A stretch of 64,000 nt of DNA from Lyophyllum atratum (taxonomy: Eukaryota; Basidiomycota; Agaricomycetes; Agaricales; Lyophyllaceae). Made by a program: the position numbers and the translations under genes. The stretch's first letter is position 1. The number at the start of each line of letters is the position of its first letter. The stretch spans positions 124,001 through 188,000 of the forward strand of contig JACGCN010000029.1 of assembly GCA_014905825.1 (NCBI GenBank), given 5' to 3'. Shown here piece by piece: positions 23,925 to 34,997 of the stretch. Below the pieces are notes generated by a model. That model was not told where the DNA came from and did no database searches. It saw nothing but the letters and a program-made list of their open reading frames with translations.

Positions 23925-25995
23925 TCAATTCAGACAAAAAAATTCACCGTGATTGAACGCTTCATCATGCCTACCCTCAAACGACGTTCGCTCCTCCAAA
24001 AGTTTGATTCGCAAGTCCTTTGCTTCCTCCAAGCCAATCGGAAAATCTTCGGCTTCGCGGAAAATGAGGTCCTGGATTTCAACAGGAAGTGTGGTGATGG
24101 CACTGTCGCCCTGCCGTATGAGGTCACTCCACCAGTCTCGCCGTTGACACGGCACGTTTGCAGTAGAGATGACGCGAATATTGGGGTCGACGAGGTAGAG
24201 CGCAAGTATTTTTTGATGGCCAGGCTTCGTCAGGTCCGCCAGCTGAAACGGTTCGGCTCGATGCTGCAGTATGTTAGGCCAGACAACGAGACGGCCCTCC
24301 AGCGTATCAACGGTCCCAACTTCCTGAATACCTGAGTCATCAAAATCACACCCGAAAACCTTGATCAACCACTCCTCATTGTCCTCCATTTCGCTCGTCG
24401 CTGGAAGCTGGAACTGTGAGAGACCGGTTGAAGACTGCTGACGAAATGCATGATGGCTGGTTGTGATGTTTTCATTGCCGTAGTAATACATCGCCGACGC
24501 ACATATGTGCTCGTTCTGGGATAGTTCTTCAGCTCCCCACAAAAAGAATCGTTCGATGATGATTTTTTTTGACCTACCAGCTGACCTTCAACATGCCACG
24601 ACTCGCCTTCATACTTCGGCTTCTCGGGCGTTAGATGGATGTTTATAAGCTTGACTATTACTTGAAGGCCCCGATTGGCGTAATCTCTTTCAAGGTCTAC
24701 CAATTTCTCTGGCATCGAGCGCAGACGACTCTTTACGACACTCATGCCGTTGCTGATATCAATGATGGGAGGCGTATAACGACCGGGTTCAGGTTGGACG
24801 ACGGCGCGGCCAGCGTACCTTCCCTCCAAGACAGCGCCATCGGTCGCATTGTACGCCAGCTGCTGCTCCTCGAGGATAGGCGAGTCGTCAAGATCTGGGT
24901 GATATTTGCAAAGAACGTGTGGGAAACGGTGATGGTGGAAGCCCGTATCTTCTATGATTGTCAGAGCCATGTTCCACAATGGGATCGTGCGGGAGATGAT
25001 GTCCTCTACAACCCTGTATAAATCTTCATGATGGGTTGGATGAAGATTGTTGATATAGCTCTTTATTCTAGGACGCAGATGAGGCTGAAGTGAGGATCGG
25101 CAATAGTCGCCACCTACTTGACTTTATCCTCACCACCTGGAAGATCGACATCACAGGGTAACCACTGGAATTGTCTACTGAAGGGGGGTGCAGGGTTGAA
25201 TGGACCCCACCATCCACCCTTTGGCTCTGCAACAGTGTGGTCTTCTGGAGGTACGGGAATGATCACTCCTTCACCGCTCCTCTTGATACAGTCGTCAAGG
25301 CCAGTCACGCTGTCTGGAAGAACTCGAGTGCGTCCATAAATCAGGGGGAAAAAAGACGGATCAACAAGGTTGAGGACTACGCCGTCGGATCCAGGGTGCC
25401 AGTCCAGGTCTCGTGCAGGGACCTGTTCAAGAGGGGCAGCCGCCGCCTTCAAAGCCTCTTTTAGTGAATCAGAAACGGCAGTGTCAGATTTCACAACGCC
25501 GCCGTTGTAAACATTAATGACATCCGTCTTGTCGAAGATCTTGGCCTTGTACCGCAGCTCGGCGATGCACCAGTCGACCATCTGCTCCGAGACATCGGTT
25601 CCATTGTTCCAGAGAAGGGCATCTGCCTTCCAGCTCGACATGATCGTTTCATCGAAGACCTATTCCTTAGTTCCACGGCGGCTCTCTTTAGGAAAGATAG
25701 TTACGCTCACCTCCTGGTTCCAATTAGGCTTGTCCGTAAATTTGTTCATGAGCCTCAACATTGTAAATTCACGGAGTGTAGTGAGTGGCAACCTGCTTAG
25801 GGAGTCGGTAAATGTAGAGCCCCTCGAATTATCCAGTTACACGCACGTAGCAGCCCCATCTCTCAAATCTTGGCCATGCAGGGCATTTCTGAAGAGATCG
25901 CAAGCGTCACCATTGTACTTTCGAGGAATGAAATTGAAAGGCAATCCAAAGCCAGGTAGCTTGAACGGATCTGGCTCGCCAGCACTGGAAGACAT
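23925..25995 (-). CDS. DUF4246 family protein, copy B
   Basis: This tandem paralogue lies about 450 bp upstream of copy A on the same strand. It opens MSSSAGEPDPFKLPGFGLPF. An in-frame stop at about 25839 lies inside an intron (donor GTGCGT, acceptor CTAAGCAG) at the same place as in the other copies, giving RDGAAT joined to LPLTTLREFTML, so the gene is not broken there. Downstream exons match copy A: WKADALLWNNGTDVSEQMVD, FSRQFQWLPCDVDLPGGEDK, NIHLTPEKPKYEGESWHVEG, NEHICASAMYYYGNENITTS and WPNILQHRAEPF. It ends FNHGEFFCLN. The conserved GHRK of copies A and C reads GHQK here (codon 24213-24215), which may affect activity if the dioxygenase reading is right. Confidence 0.85.
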
Positions 25996-26400
25996 GGGGT
26001 AAGCGATGAAGACGAGAGCTACCAAGTCCCTGGGGCTTGGGTTTGGTCGGTCGCAACTCCTCAGTCTATATTTGAAAATCAGAGGGCACACTGGCTAGTG
26101 ATACATGTCACTATGCGACGCGTTGCGTTTGCAGGCGGACAGGATAAGTATGAAGATTGGAGGCGATGTTGATCATGATCGAGGTGGGACTCGGGTGGGA
26201 CTGCCCGTTTGTTTGGTGTCCACAGACCCTTTTGGCATACGTCCAGCACCGTCCTCAACACAATACCGCCGTATAACCTCAAAAGCTTCAGATTCAGCGT
26301 ATCGCAGCAATATATTCTATCACTGCGCAAACGACCGAACTTCTGCTGCCAAACCACGGCACCAACTTGAAGGCCAAGCAAGTTGTGCTCAAGCTGAATT
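25996..26400. other. Intergenic: divergent promoter of DUF4246 copy B and PFS2
   Basis: This roughly 400-base stretch separates two divergently transcribed genes. No coding sequence was recognised. Confidence 0.5.
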
Positions 26401-28560
26401 ATGGCCACCGCTCTACCTGTGCTTCTTCCGGGAGGAGCAACTCCCAGGGAGCCTGTTACCTCTCACTTAGAATGGAAACCGCAAAAGTACCTCACCGCGC
26501 CTCAACCACCACCCCAAGACGACGGAAAAATCCAAGAGCTAGAGCTGGCCAGTGCTCGCCAGATGATGGACGGGAAACTCATCAAGAAGACGCGACCGCG
26601 GCGGACTGTGGATTACAATGGGGGAATGGGGAGGTGGGCACTGGTATGTCGCACAGTATCCCATTTGTTACCTGAAAGTTATACCTCCCGCCCAATTGCA
26701 GCTACGAAAGTTACGACCCAACCCCCGACACGTACCGTACATGCGGCCTGCTCCACCGTATATCGTTGATGTATGAACACTCAGCTATTAAGCAATACAA
26801 TCTATTTGACTGAACCTTTAATTCTCAGCTGTTACCGCCGAAGGCCTATCCCGATAATTCCTCAACTTCACTGTGCACGAAATTCGTGCACACGTCGACG
26901 AACAAGATCAGGTGTCCAGTGAATGTGGTCACAGTCAGTCCGCAATCTCCTCTCATCTCAGTACCAACGACTAAAATCGCACTCGGAACGTAGTGGACAC
27001 CAGAAGGCCGACGGGTGCTCACAGGCTCGACGAGCGGAGAATTCACCCTCTGGAACGGCCTCACCTTCAACTTCGAAACGATTCTCCAAGCCCACGATAC
27101 CGCCATCTGCGCATTCCAATTCACCCACTCCGGAGCATACCTCGCCTCAGCCGACAAAACCGGCATCATCAAATACTTCGAACCCAACATGAACAATCTG
27201 ACCGCATGGCAGGGTTCTACGTCTCGGGAAGCGATTCGAGGGCTGAGCTTTAGCCCCGACGACCAGAGGTTCGCGACGGCTAGTGATGACTCCAGCGTGC
27301 GGATATGGTCTTTCCAGGAGAGCAGAGTGGAGAGCACGCTTACCGGTGAGTACTCATATCTTTCAACGTGAGGCTAGGCCAACACATCGCAGGACACGGC
27401 TGGGACGTGAAATGCGTAGAATGGCATCCTACAAAAGGCCTCCTCGTGTCCGGCAGTAAAGACAACCAAATCAAATTCTGGGATCCTCGCACCGGAACAG
27501 TCCTCTCCACACTGTACGCCTTTCCATATCATCCTCCCTTCTCCAGTCCCGAATACTCAAACTAAAATCACAGACACCAACACAAAAACACCATCCAAGC
27601 CCTCTCCTGGTCTCCCAACGGCAACATGGTCGCCAGCGCCTCGCGCGACCAAACCGTCCGCGTCTTCGACATCCGCGCCATGAAAGAATACCGCGTCCTC
27701 AAAGGGCACAAAAAAGAAGTCTGCTGTACGTGCCCCCCTCCCCTCCCCACCCCTCCTAACACCCATGCCTGCCCCCCCACACAGCGGTAACATGGCACCC
27801 CACGCACCCCCTCCTCGTCTCCGGCGGCTCCGAAGGCGCCATCCTCCACTGGGACCTCGCCACGCCCGAGCCCACCTTCACCCAACCCGTCTCCCCCCCG
27901 CGCGCCACCCTTTCCCAGGCGCACGACTCCAACGTCTGGTCCCTCGCGTTCCACCCGCTGGGCCACCTCCTGGTGAGCGCGTCCAACGACCACACGACGA
28001 GGTTCTGGAGCCGCGAGAGGCCGGGGGACGCGTCGAGCATGTTTTCGGGCGGGGGGGAGAAGCCGCCGGAGGTGGGGGATGCGGAGGGGGGGGAGGAGGA
28101 GGAGGATGCGATGGTGCCTGGGTTTGGGTTTGCTGGTGGGGCCTTGGGCGCAGGCGTGGGTGGCCGTGGCGATGATGGCGGTGGTGGGACGTGGTGGGGC
28201 AAGGACGAGGACGGCGGCGGAGAAATGAGAGGGGGACCGGGTTACGAAAGTGGAAGAAGAGGCGGCGGGGGTGGGGGCGGGTACAGCTACGGCGACGCGA
28301 TATCCGCGGACGACTTTATCCCTGGGTTCGGTGCGTCACAAGACACCAGCGTTGCAGCGCGGCAGAGCGGGCCGTTGCCCTCTCAGGAGGACATGTACGG
28401 CACTGGTCCGGAGGATTGGAGCCGTGGCGGAGGAGGAGGAGGCGGTGGTGGTGGTGGGGGCGGGGGCGGGGAAGACTGGGGTCGCGGAGGGGGAGGGAGC
28501 AGTCGGCAAGGCCGGTGGGGACCGCGTAGGGGTGGTGGTGGTGGTGGCGGTCGATATTAA
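26401..28560 (+). CDS. PFS2: Polyadenylation factor subunit 2 (WD40 protein, WDR33 homologue)
   Basis: PFS2 is a scaffold of the cleavage and polyadenylation factor; its animal homologue WDR33 reads the AAUAAA signal. The ATG at 26401 opens [15 protein letters not shown]. The first exons give [37 protein letters not shown] and, after splicing, [20 protein letters not shown], the conserved arginine-rich entry of the family. Seven WD40 repeats follow, for example [78 protein letters not shown] and [20 protein letters not shown]. The last about 180 residues are a low-complexity Gly/Arg-rich tail, resembling the disordered tails of RNA-binding proteins. The gene has at least five introns. Confidence 0.95.
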
Positions 28561-29320
28561 TACATCTACTGACATGTAATACCAGTTCGAAGACACCCTT
28601 CTCTCTCTGATTCCAAGGATGTTGCATAAGACGCAACACTTTAATCTCCAGCTGACGTTACAACAGACACTAGCCAATCCCTTGATACGAGCAAGCACCA
28701 ACACCCACCCACCCTACTACTCAATGCTCGTACACCCCATTTATTACAATAACCGTCGAAAAGAAAATCGATATTGGATACAAATCAATCACAATAAATA
28801 CTAGTAATAGCCCACCCTACTGAGGCAATCTAACCCCCCATATACACCTCTCTCTATCATACAAGTACACTCTCTAACAACCCAGAAATACAAAAAGAAA
28901 AAAAGAGTACAAAACAAGAATTGAACGAATCATAAGAAGGCCAAAGTAGTACAAGGGCGGCGTGGCAGGCGATGTCGATATAAAACTCGCGATCGCGATC
29001 TAGTCCATGGCGGCGTAGGCGTAGTGCGTAATAGTGTGGTGTGCGTATGTGTGGGTGGGGCGGGGGGCGTAATGTAGAATGTACTGTCGTGTATATGTAT
29101 GCGTATGTGCGTAGTAGGTCCAATCTGGACACAGACATAGAGAGAGAGAGAGAGGGAAGGGCAGGGCGGGGCAGGGCGACAGTTCTCCCACCCCCCGCCC
29201 CACATTATATCTAAAATACAACCCTCGAACCTCGAAACCAGAACCATCACAAGAAATAAAAATAAGAGAAAAAAAAGAAGACCGGAACAGATACTCAGAG
29301 ATCGAACTCCCACCGGCGGC
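28561..29320. other. Intergenic between convergent genes
   Basis: This is the 3' region shared by PFS2 and the CBM21 gene. It is AT-rich on the left, with short GT/GA-rich runs (including a GA dinucleotide run near 29140-29155) on the right. No gene was recognised. Confidence 0.5.
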
Positions 29321-31717
29321 TCAAACAACCACACCCACCCCCCTCGCCCCAATCCCACCCACCCCCACACCCATCCCCACACCCACCCCCCCAGGCGGCG
29401 ACACAGGCTGCGGCGTCGCCTCCCCACTCTTTGACTCCATCCCCCCCTCCATCCCCCCCTCCATCTCCATCTCACACCCCCCAACAATGATGCCATACCC
29501 CGGATCCTCAATCCCCACTTCCTCCATATCGAGCGCGAGGGGGACAGGCTGAGGCACGTCTATAAAGGTCTTCCTCTTCACATGCGGGTGCGTATGTGCG
29601 CGCGTATGTGCGTTGTTGCCAGGATGCTGATCAGAGTCCCGGGGGAGCTGCTGCTGTCCAGTGAAGAAACAGAACCTACACCCCTCAAGTCAGCCCCATC
29701 CCACCCACAAAAAAAACAAAAAGGGCAAAAAAACGCACTTGCTCAAAAACTCTCTATAACACTCACTCTCCCCCTCCCCATCCCCATACACCCCCGTCGG
29801 ACTAGGCGACGTCTCCCTCGAGCTCCCCAACGAAGGCGTCGACAAGGCACTACTCTCGCTCGTGCTCGACTCGCCCCCGTGCCCATGCCCGTACGCTGCT
29901 GCGTTGAACCCGAGCCCGTACCCGGCTGGATCGACGGGGGGGAAGGAATAACACCTCCCCTGCATCGGCGCGTCTTCCCTCCCCCTCCCCTCCCGCGCAA
30001 AGTCACCCATACTAAGAACAGGAACAGGCACAGCAAACGGCACCCCCTCATCCCCCTCAAACCGTCTATGCGCAGCAAACAGCGCCTCCGCCTCCTCCCC
30101 TATATCCCTCGGCGACCCCAGGGGCGGGCTCACCACGTGCCTCCCCCCTTTCTCGGGCCACGGGATTGAATTCATGTGCGTGGGAGGAGGTGGGGGTGGT
30201 GGGAGGCGGTGGGTGGCGGGGAAGGATTGGGTGCGGGTGTGCGTGGGGGGGCGCGGGGTGTTGGAGTTGGAGTGTGTGTTGGGGTTGGGGTGGGAGGGGG
30301 GCGTCCAGGGCTGCGTGAGGGACGTCTTGAAGTCGTACCGTAAAGTGCTGGTCGGGCGCGCGGGCTGCAAGACCACCTTTTCAAGTGTACTCCTCAGATC
30401 CGCAATATCGCTTTCCGCCGCACTCGAGCTCGAACGGGAGGAGTCGTCGTCGTCGCTCCCCCGTCCCCTCCCCCTCTCCCTCTCCCTCCCCCTCTCCGGT
30501 GCCTTCCCTTTCTCAACATAAAACTCAGCCAAATAATCCCTCCCCGCATTATTATCCCACACCTCCCTCTCCCCCACCCCCCACCCATACCTCACCGCAA
30601 GCCACATCCTCTTCCCCTCTATCCTCGCCAGCAGATCGTTGAGGCGGATACTGAAGACGAAGACATCGAAGTCGGGTGTAGGGGAGGAGATGTAGCGCGC
30701 GGAGACTTCGGAGGTGGTTTGCCAGGCGTCGAAGGTGAAGCGCGCGACGACGGTTTTGGCGTAGGCGAGGTTGCGCACGCGGACGACGCCGAGGATGCTT
30801 AGGGAGTCGCGCGCGAGATTTAGCTCCTCCAACTCCACGTCCTTATCTCCCCTTCCCCTCCCCCCCTCACCGCGCCGCGGCATATTCGGCGTATACATCG
30901 AAATGGCGAGCCCCTTCCCCGCGTCGTCCGCCCCACCAGAACCAGAGCCAAAGATGAACGAAGGAAAGTCCGTATCCGTCCCGCTCGTGTCCTCCGTGGG
31001 CGACCCGTCGCGCGAGACGGCGAGGGGCTTCTGCTCGGCGAGGAAGAGCTTGACGTGCTCGAGCTGCGCGTCGAAGTGCACGGCTTTGGCGTGCGTGGGG
31101 GTGTTCGGCTCGCTTTTGCTGGAGAGCGGGCGGGTGGTCACCACCGATAGGGACTTGCTCGACTTTAAGGAGGACTTGACCAGCTGCCCCGACTTTTTGC
31201 GGATCAGGCGGGGCTGGGACTGGGAGGCTGGGAGGACGGCGGAGGAGGAGGCGGGGAAGGAGAGGAGGGCGGGCGGGGCGGTGTGCGCGCGGAGGTGGGA
31301 AAGGGACTCGGGGGAGGGGGAGGGGCGGGGTTTTTTGAGGAGGTGGAGGGAGATGCCGGGGGTGTAGATGAGGGAGGGGCGGCGCGGGGTGGCGTTGTCG
31401 TCGGCGGGTTCGCGGGATCGCTCGAGGCGGGCGTCGTGTACTGCCGGGGTGGGGGTGGAGTGCTCCGGGGGGCGGATGCCGCGTAGGCGTTTTGTGCGGA
31501 GGGAGGAGGAGGAGCTGGAGGAATCGGACTCGGGGGTGGAGTGTTGGACGACGACCTTGATGGGTGGCATGTCCGGCGGGGAGGATGGGGCGCTGCGGGG
31601 ACGGGAAGAGAGGCGGCGGGGGATGAGAGGGAGGGGTGCGCCTGCGGAATTCATGTTACGGGCGAATAGGGGGTCCATAGGGGGCGACATGCGGTGGGCA
31701 GTTATGGTAGCGATCAT
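29321..31717 (-). CDS. CBM21-domain protein phosphatase 1 regulatory subunit (Gac1/PPP1R3-like)
   Basis: Proteins of this type target protein phosphatase 1 to glycogen and activate glycogen synthase. The first exon starts at 31717 and encodes about 660 residues. A long disordered Ser/Pro-rich N-terminus contains SQPRLIRKKSGQLVKSSLKS at about residues 167-186. The RVxF-type PP1-binding motif KAVHF lies at about residues 211-215. The CBM21 fold lies at about residues 285-405: LSILGVVRVRNLAYAKTVVA, RFTFDAWQTTSEVSARY, FDVFVFSIRL and WDNNAGRDYLAEFYV. An intron with donor GTGCGTTT near 29735 joins REFLSK to CFFTGQQQLPRDS, and the protein ends GGIGARGVGVVV at 29321. The assignment rests on the motif plus domain combination. 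Confidence 0.87.
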
Positions 31718-33346
31718 GGGGGGCTACACGCAAGGCGAGTCTCAGAAAGATGTCAGGATATGATATAAATGCTCGCCTTGTCACAAAACCAGTCCGCGGA
31801 GGAGGGGTGCGGACTTAGCAGGAGGGAAAGAGTCGATACCTTGGATTAGGCGATTGGTAGCGTGGATACAGACGTCCCGGGGTTATGCTGAAACCCTATT
31901 ATGTCCGGATTATAGAAACATATCAACTAAATAGAAATAGAGTAGATGCAATGACGAGACCGATGACACAAGAATACACAAGAATGACCTCGCACTCATC
32001 AAACATTCTTCTCACGACCATTCCATGCATGCACGGCGATACCTCAGGCTCTAGCATTATGCGTATGTGACCTATGTCCACCCCTAAATCCAGATGTCCC
32101 TATTCTCCGATGATAGAGTTACCCCGTCGCATAACTCACACATCCACCCTTGCTCTCGACGTCAAAATTCCCCGAAACTCTCACCTCCGACCACCCCGGG
32201 TTCTCGGACCTAGTCCTTCTCGTCGCGACACAGATCACAAGTACCCGGTAATCGTATTCCTCTAAACACGCAAAAATACCGCAATGACGCTCCCAATGAC
32301 GGTCCCATTGCGTCGTCTCTAATCCAAACATATAGCGGCTTATAGCGGCCGCGTTCATCTGATTTGTCTCACCGAAGTCACCCATTCACACAACCGGGGC
32401 CGCAATAATTGCGAACGCGACCTGCCCCGCGGGCCTGACACGCTTGGGGGCTTGGCCTAGGCTACCCCAGCGCGACCCTGGCTCTCAATCTCCCCCGCAT
32501 GTCACACCTACGCGCGTGAGCAGTACACCGTGTTCTCGAGACGCGTCCGCAATTCGAGGGATCAGAGACCTACGAACCCAACATCGCTAACGGTCTTCGG
32601 CCACATCGTACGCCCCTCTCGTCTTCCTCCATTCTCGTCACAGTCGCTGGCAGCAGATAAAGCCCATCAACCGCGTCCCACCCCGACCCCCTCACATTCC
32701 CTCCATCTACCGGCACGGAGTACCCCCATCGCTACGTAAACGCTACGTCGCGTCCATCCCGAGCCCGTCCCCGTCCCCGTGATGGGGACCCTCGAACGTC
32801 CATTGGTCGGCGGGATATCCATTCATCGGTGTCCTTCAGTCGGGCTTATGTCTCATCGGCCATGCACCCGAGACGTGAATTCATGATCTTCTATCATTAT
32901 GGGCACACTTAATTTCCGCCTCCGTCCCCTTATCCCTCCCCTACGCATATACACAGCACCTCAAACCACAACGAACCCTCTCCGCCCCGCCCCGCATCGT
33001 TGAATACAAGGCTTACCACTTGATTCCAACACCCCCCAGCACGCGACGCCGCGGACATTCCCCCCACATCTCTCCTATCGTATCCTCGACGATCCCGAAA
33101 AACGAAGGCAAGATCTACGGTTCTGTCACAACAAAACACCGTGATATAAATCTTAACTCGTATATCGTCCCGTTCCCGTCCGTCCAGCCCATGGACACGG
33201 ACGCGCCTCCGACTTGAACGCGTAACACCGCACGACGCGCAAGCATCACCGTCCACCGTCCACCGCCCACCCCGCTCTCCCCTCTCATAACCCCACTCCA
33301 GCACGGCCCATCAAATTCCGGGGCAAAGAGATCCCACCCTCCATAG
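31718..33346. other. Intergenic, no gene seen
   Basis: This is a long stretch of mixed composition. Small open frames occur but none is recognisable as protein. It ends at the tRNA-Thr cluster. Confidence 0.45.
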
Positions 33347-33442
33347 TCCCTCTTAGCTCAGTGGTAGAGCGCGTCACTAGTATTCTGCAACAAATACTTC
33401 ACAGTCTATGACGAGGTCAGTCGTTCAAGTCGGCTAGAGGGA
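33347..33442 (+). tRNA. tRNA-Thr(AGT), intron-containing, copy 1
   Basis: A cloverleaf can be drawn: acceptor TCCCTCT with AGAGGGA, D-arm GCTC..GAGC, anticodon stem CGTCA with TGACG, and T-arm AGTCG TTCAAGT CGGCT. The anticodon loop is CTAGTA plus A, giving anticodon AGT (threonine). A 25-base intron at the usual place after position 37 occupies 33383-33407. The exons are identical to those of the next two copies. Confidence 0.92.
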
Positions 33443-33569
33443 ACTAAAATTCTTTCGTCATCTTTTTTCCACCCTCGCGAGTCGCCTTTCCTCAGTGTAT
33501 CCTTTGGGTTGGAACTTGGGGCTTACCAAGGGATTCGGGAAGGCGTGGGAGTGCGGATAGAGGGTGTAT

Positions 33570-33669
33570 TCCCTCTTAGCTCAGTGGTAGAGCGCGTCAC
33601 TAGTATATTATACTGCGGGATTCCGAATGTGTATATGACGAGGTCAGTCGTTCAAGTCGGCTAGAGGGA
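33570..33669 (+). tRNA. tRNA-Thr(AGT), intron-containing, copy 2
   Basis: The exons are identical to copy 1. The intron, 29 bases at 33606-33634, has a different sequence and length but sits at the same place after position 37. Confidence 0.92.
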
Positions 33670-33776
33670 AATAGACGCGATTTCGCCTTTTTTCCATCTT
33701 CACCTTTCCTCATCGCATTTTGGGATGGGGATTGCCATCCCAAGAGAAGGGGGAAGTGGGGTTGGAGGTTGTGGGA

Positions 33777-33864
33777 TCCCTCTTAGCTCAGTGGTAGAGC
33801 GCGTCACTAGTATATTGTTCACTTGCTTTATGACGAGGTCAGTCGTTCAAGTCGGCTAGAGGGA
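33777..33864 (+). tRNA. tRNA-Thr(AGT), intron-containing, copy 3
   Basis: The exons are identical to copies 1 and 2. The intron at 33813-33829 is only 17 bases long. A T-run (33880-33887) just downstream can serve as RNA polymerase III terminator. Confidence 0.92.
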
Positions 33865-34052
33865 ATATGCCTCGAACGTACGTTTTTTTCGTGATGATCT
33901 GGAAATTGGAATGAGACGACCGGAGCAAATCCATTATCCTACACCCAGCCCTGTTTGTTATCCAAATCTGAGGAGTACATCGGCACTAGGAAGTCAGGAT
34001 GACGCCGATGGATGGGTAAGCACTTTGTACATGTCCATGCCATCTCTGATAG

Positions 34053-34139
34053 TCCCCTCCCAGCTCAGTGGTGGAGCCCGCCACTACTACTGTATTTCAT
34101 TGGTCATAGGCGGGTTGGTCGTTCGAATCGGCCGGGGGA
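34053..34139 (+). pseudogene. Decayed tRNA-Thr-like copy
   Basis: The D-arm CAGCTCAGTGGTGGAGC and a T-arm GGTCG TTCGAAT CGGCC remain recognisable. The acceptor halves no longer pair over seven positions, the anticodon stem has an inserted base (TAGGCG), and the anticodon would read ACT instead of AGT. It is most simply a fourth member of the cluster that has lost function. Confidence 0.65.
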
Positions 34140-34997
34140 AAGTCCAGGCGAGTGTTTGATGTATTTTGCTTTCGGTGCGTCGCGAGAAAGCATTTATATA
34201 TCATGATGTTCTATCACTACCAACACTTGGGGCAGGCGAAGCTACGTCGCAGCCGTGACGGTGTTTTTGTAGAAGATCGGTGAACTGCCAACCATGCCGA
34301 GGCAAGGGTACTTTATGATGGAGTTAAGAGGGGCAAGAGTCAAGACCAAGGTCACGTCTCCGCCTCCGATTGTTTTAGCCGCTGCAATAAGTCACAGGAG
34401 GAAGTACGAAACACGAGTCTGGATGACGGTACACGAGAAACAACGAATGAGCAAAGAAGAGAGCTTAGAGAGCAAGGGGAGAAAGAGGCTCCTCGAAACG
34501 AATCAACTCCAAGACAGTTATGAGGTCCAGTAAAGGCATTTTGTATTAACTAAGTAAAAGAAAATAATCTGCTAGGATTTTATTCTATATAGCCAGCGTA
34601 CAACCCATGCGGAAACAGCAAAGCAGGTCGTCAAGACCCACCAAGCTCCAGCTCCACCTATATGGATCTAGCGAGTGGGATGTACGAAGACCAAACATGC
34701 CGGCGACGTAAATACTGCGTGATTAGTGGTCGATGTTGGTCAAGGCCGCGGGACAGGAACCGGTGCCGGTCCCGAGAGCGAGAAAGTAGGAGAAGAGAGA
34801 AAGTAAAAGAAGTGGAAAGCGGAGGGAGGATGCGATATGATACAGTGACCATGCGTGTGTGCAGTGTGTGGGTAGGATGTGGCGTGGTGAATGAATGTCA
34901 CCATCGGCGCGCTTCAAGTACGCCGATGACGGATGAGGTTCATGGTGAGTATAGGTTAGTGTGCGGGGTCGGCGTGAGTAAGGGTGCAGTGGGTCGT
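34140..34997. other. Intergenic, no gene seen
   Basis: The stretch lies between the tRNA relic and the 3' end of the PL14-like gene. No conserved coding sequence was recognised. Confidence 0.45.

Noticed and set aside
25837..25842. In-frame stop in DUF4246 copy B taken as pseudogene evidence
   Set aside because: An intron with good borders at the same position as in copies A and C removes it and restores the conserved RDGAAT-LPLTTLREF sequence.
30171..31763. Plus-strand frames over the CBM21 gene
   Set aside because: They mirror the GC-rich, low-complexity coding strand of the PP1 regulator and contain only compositionally biased sequence.
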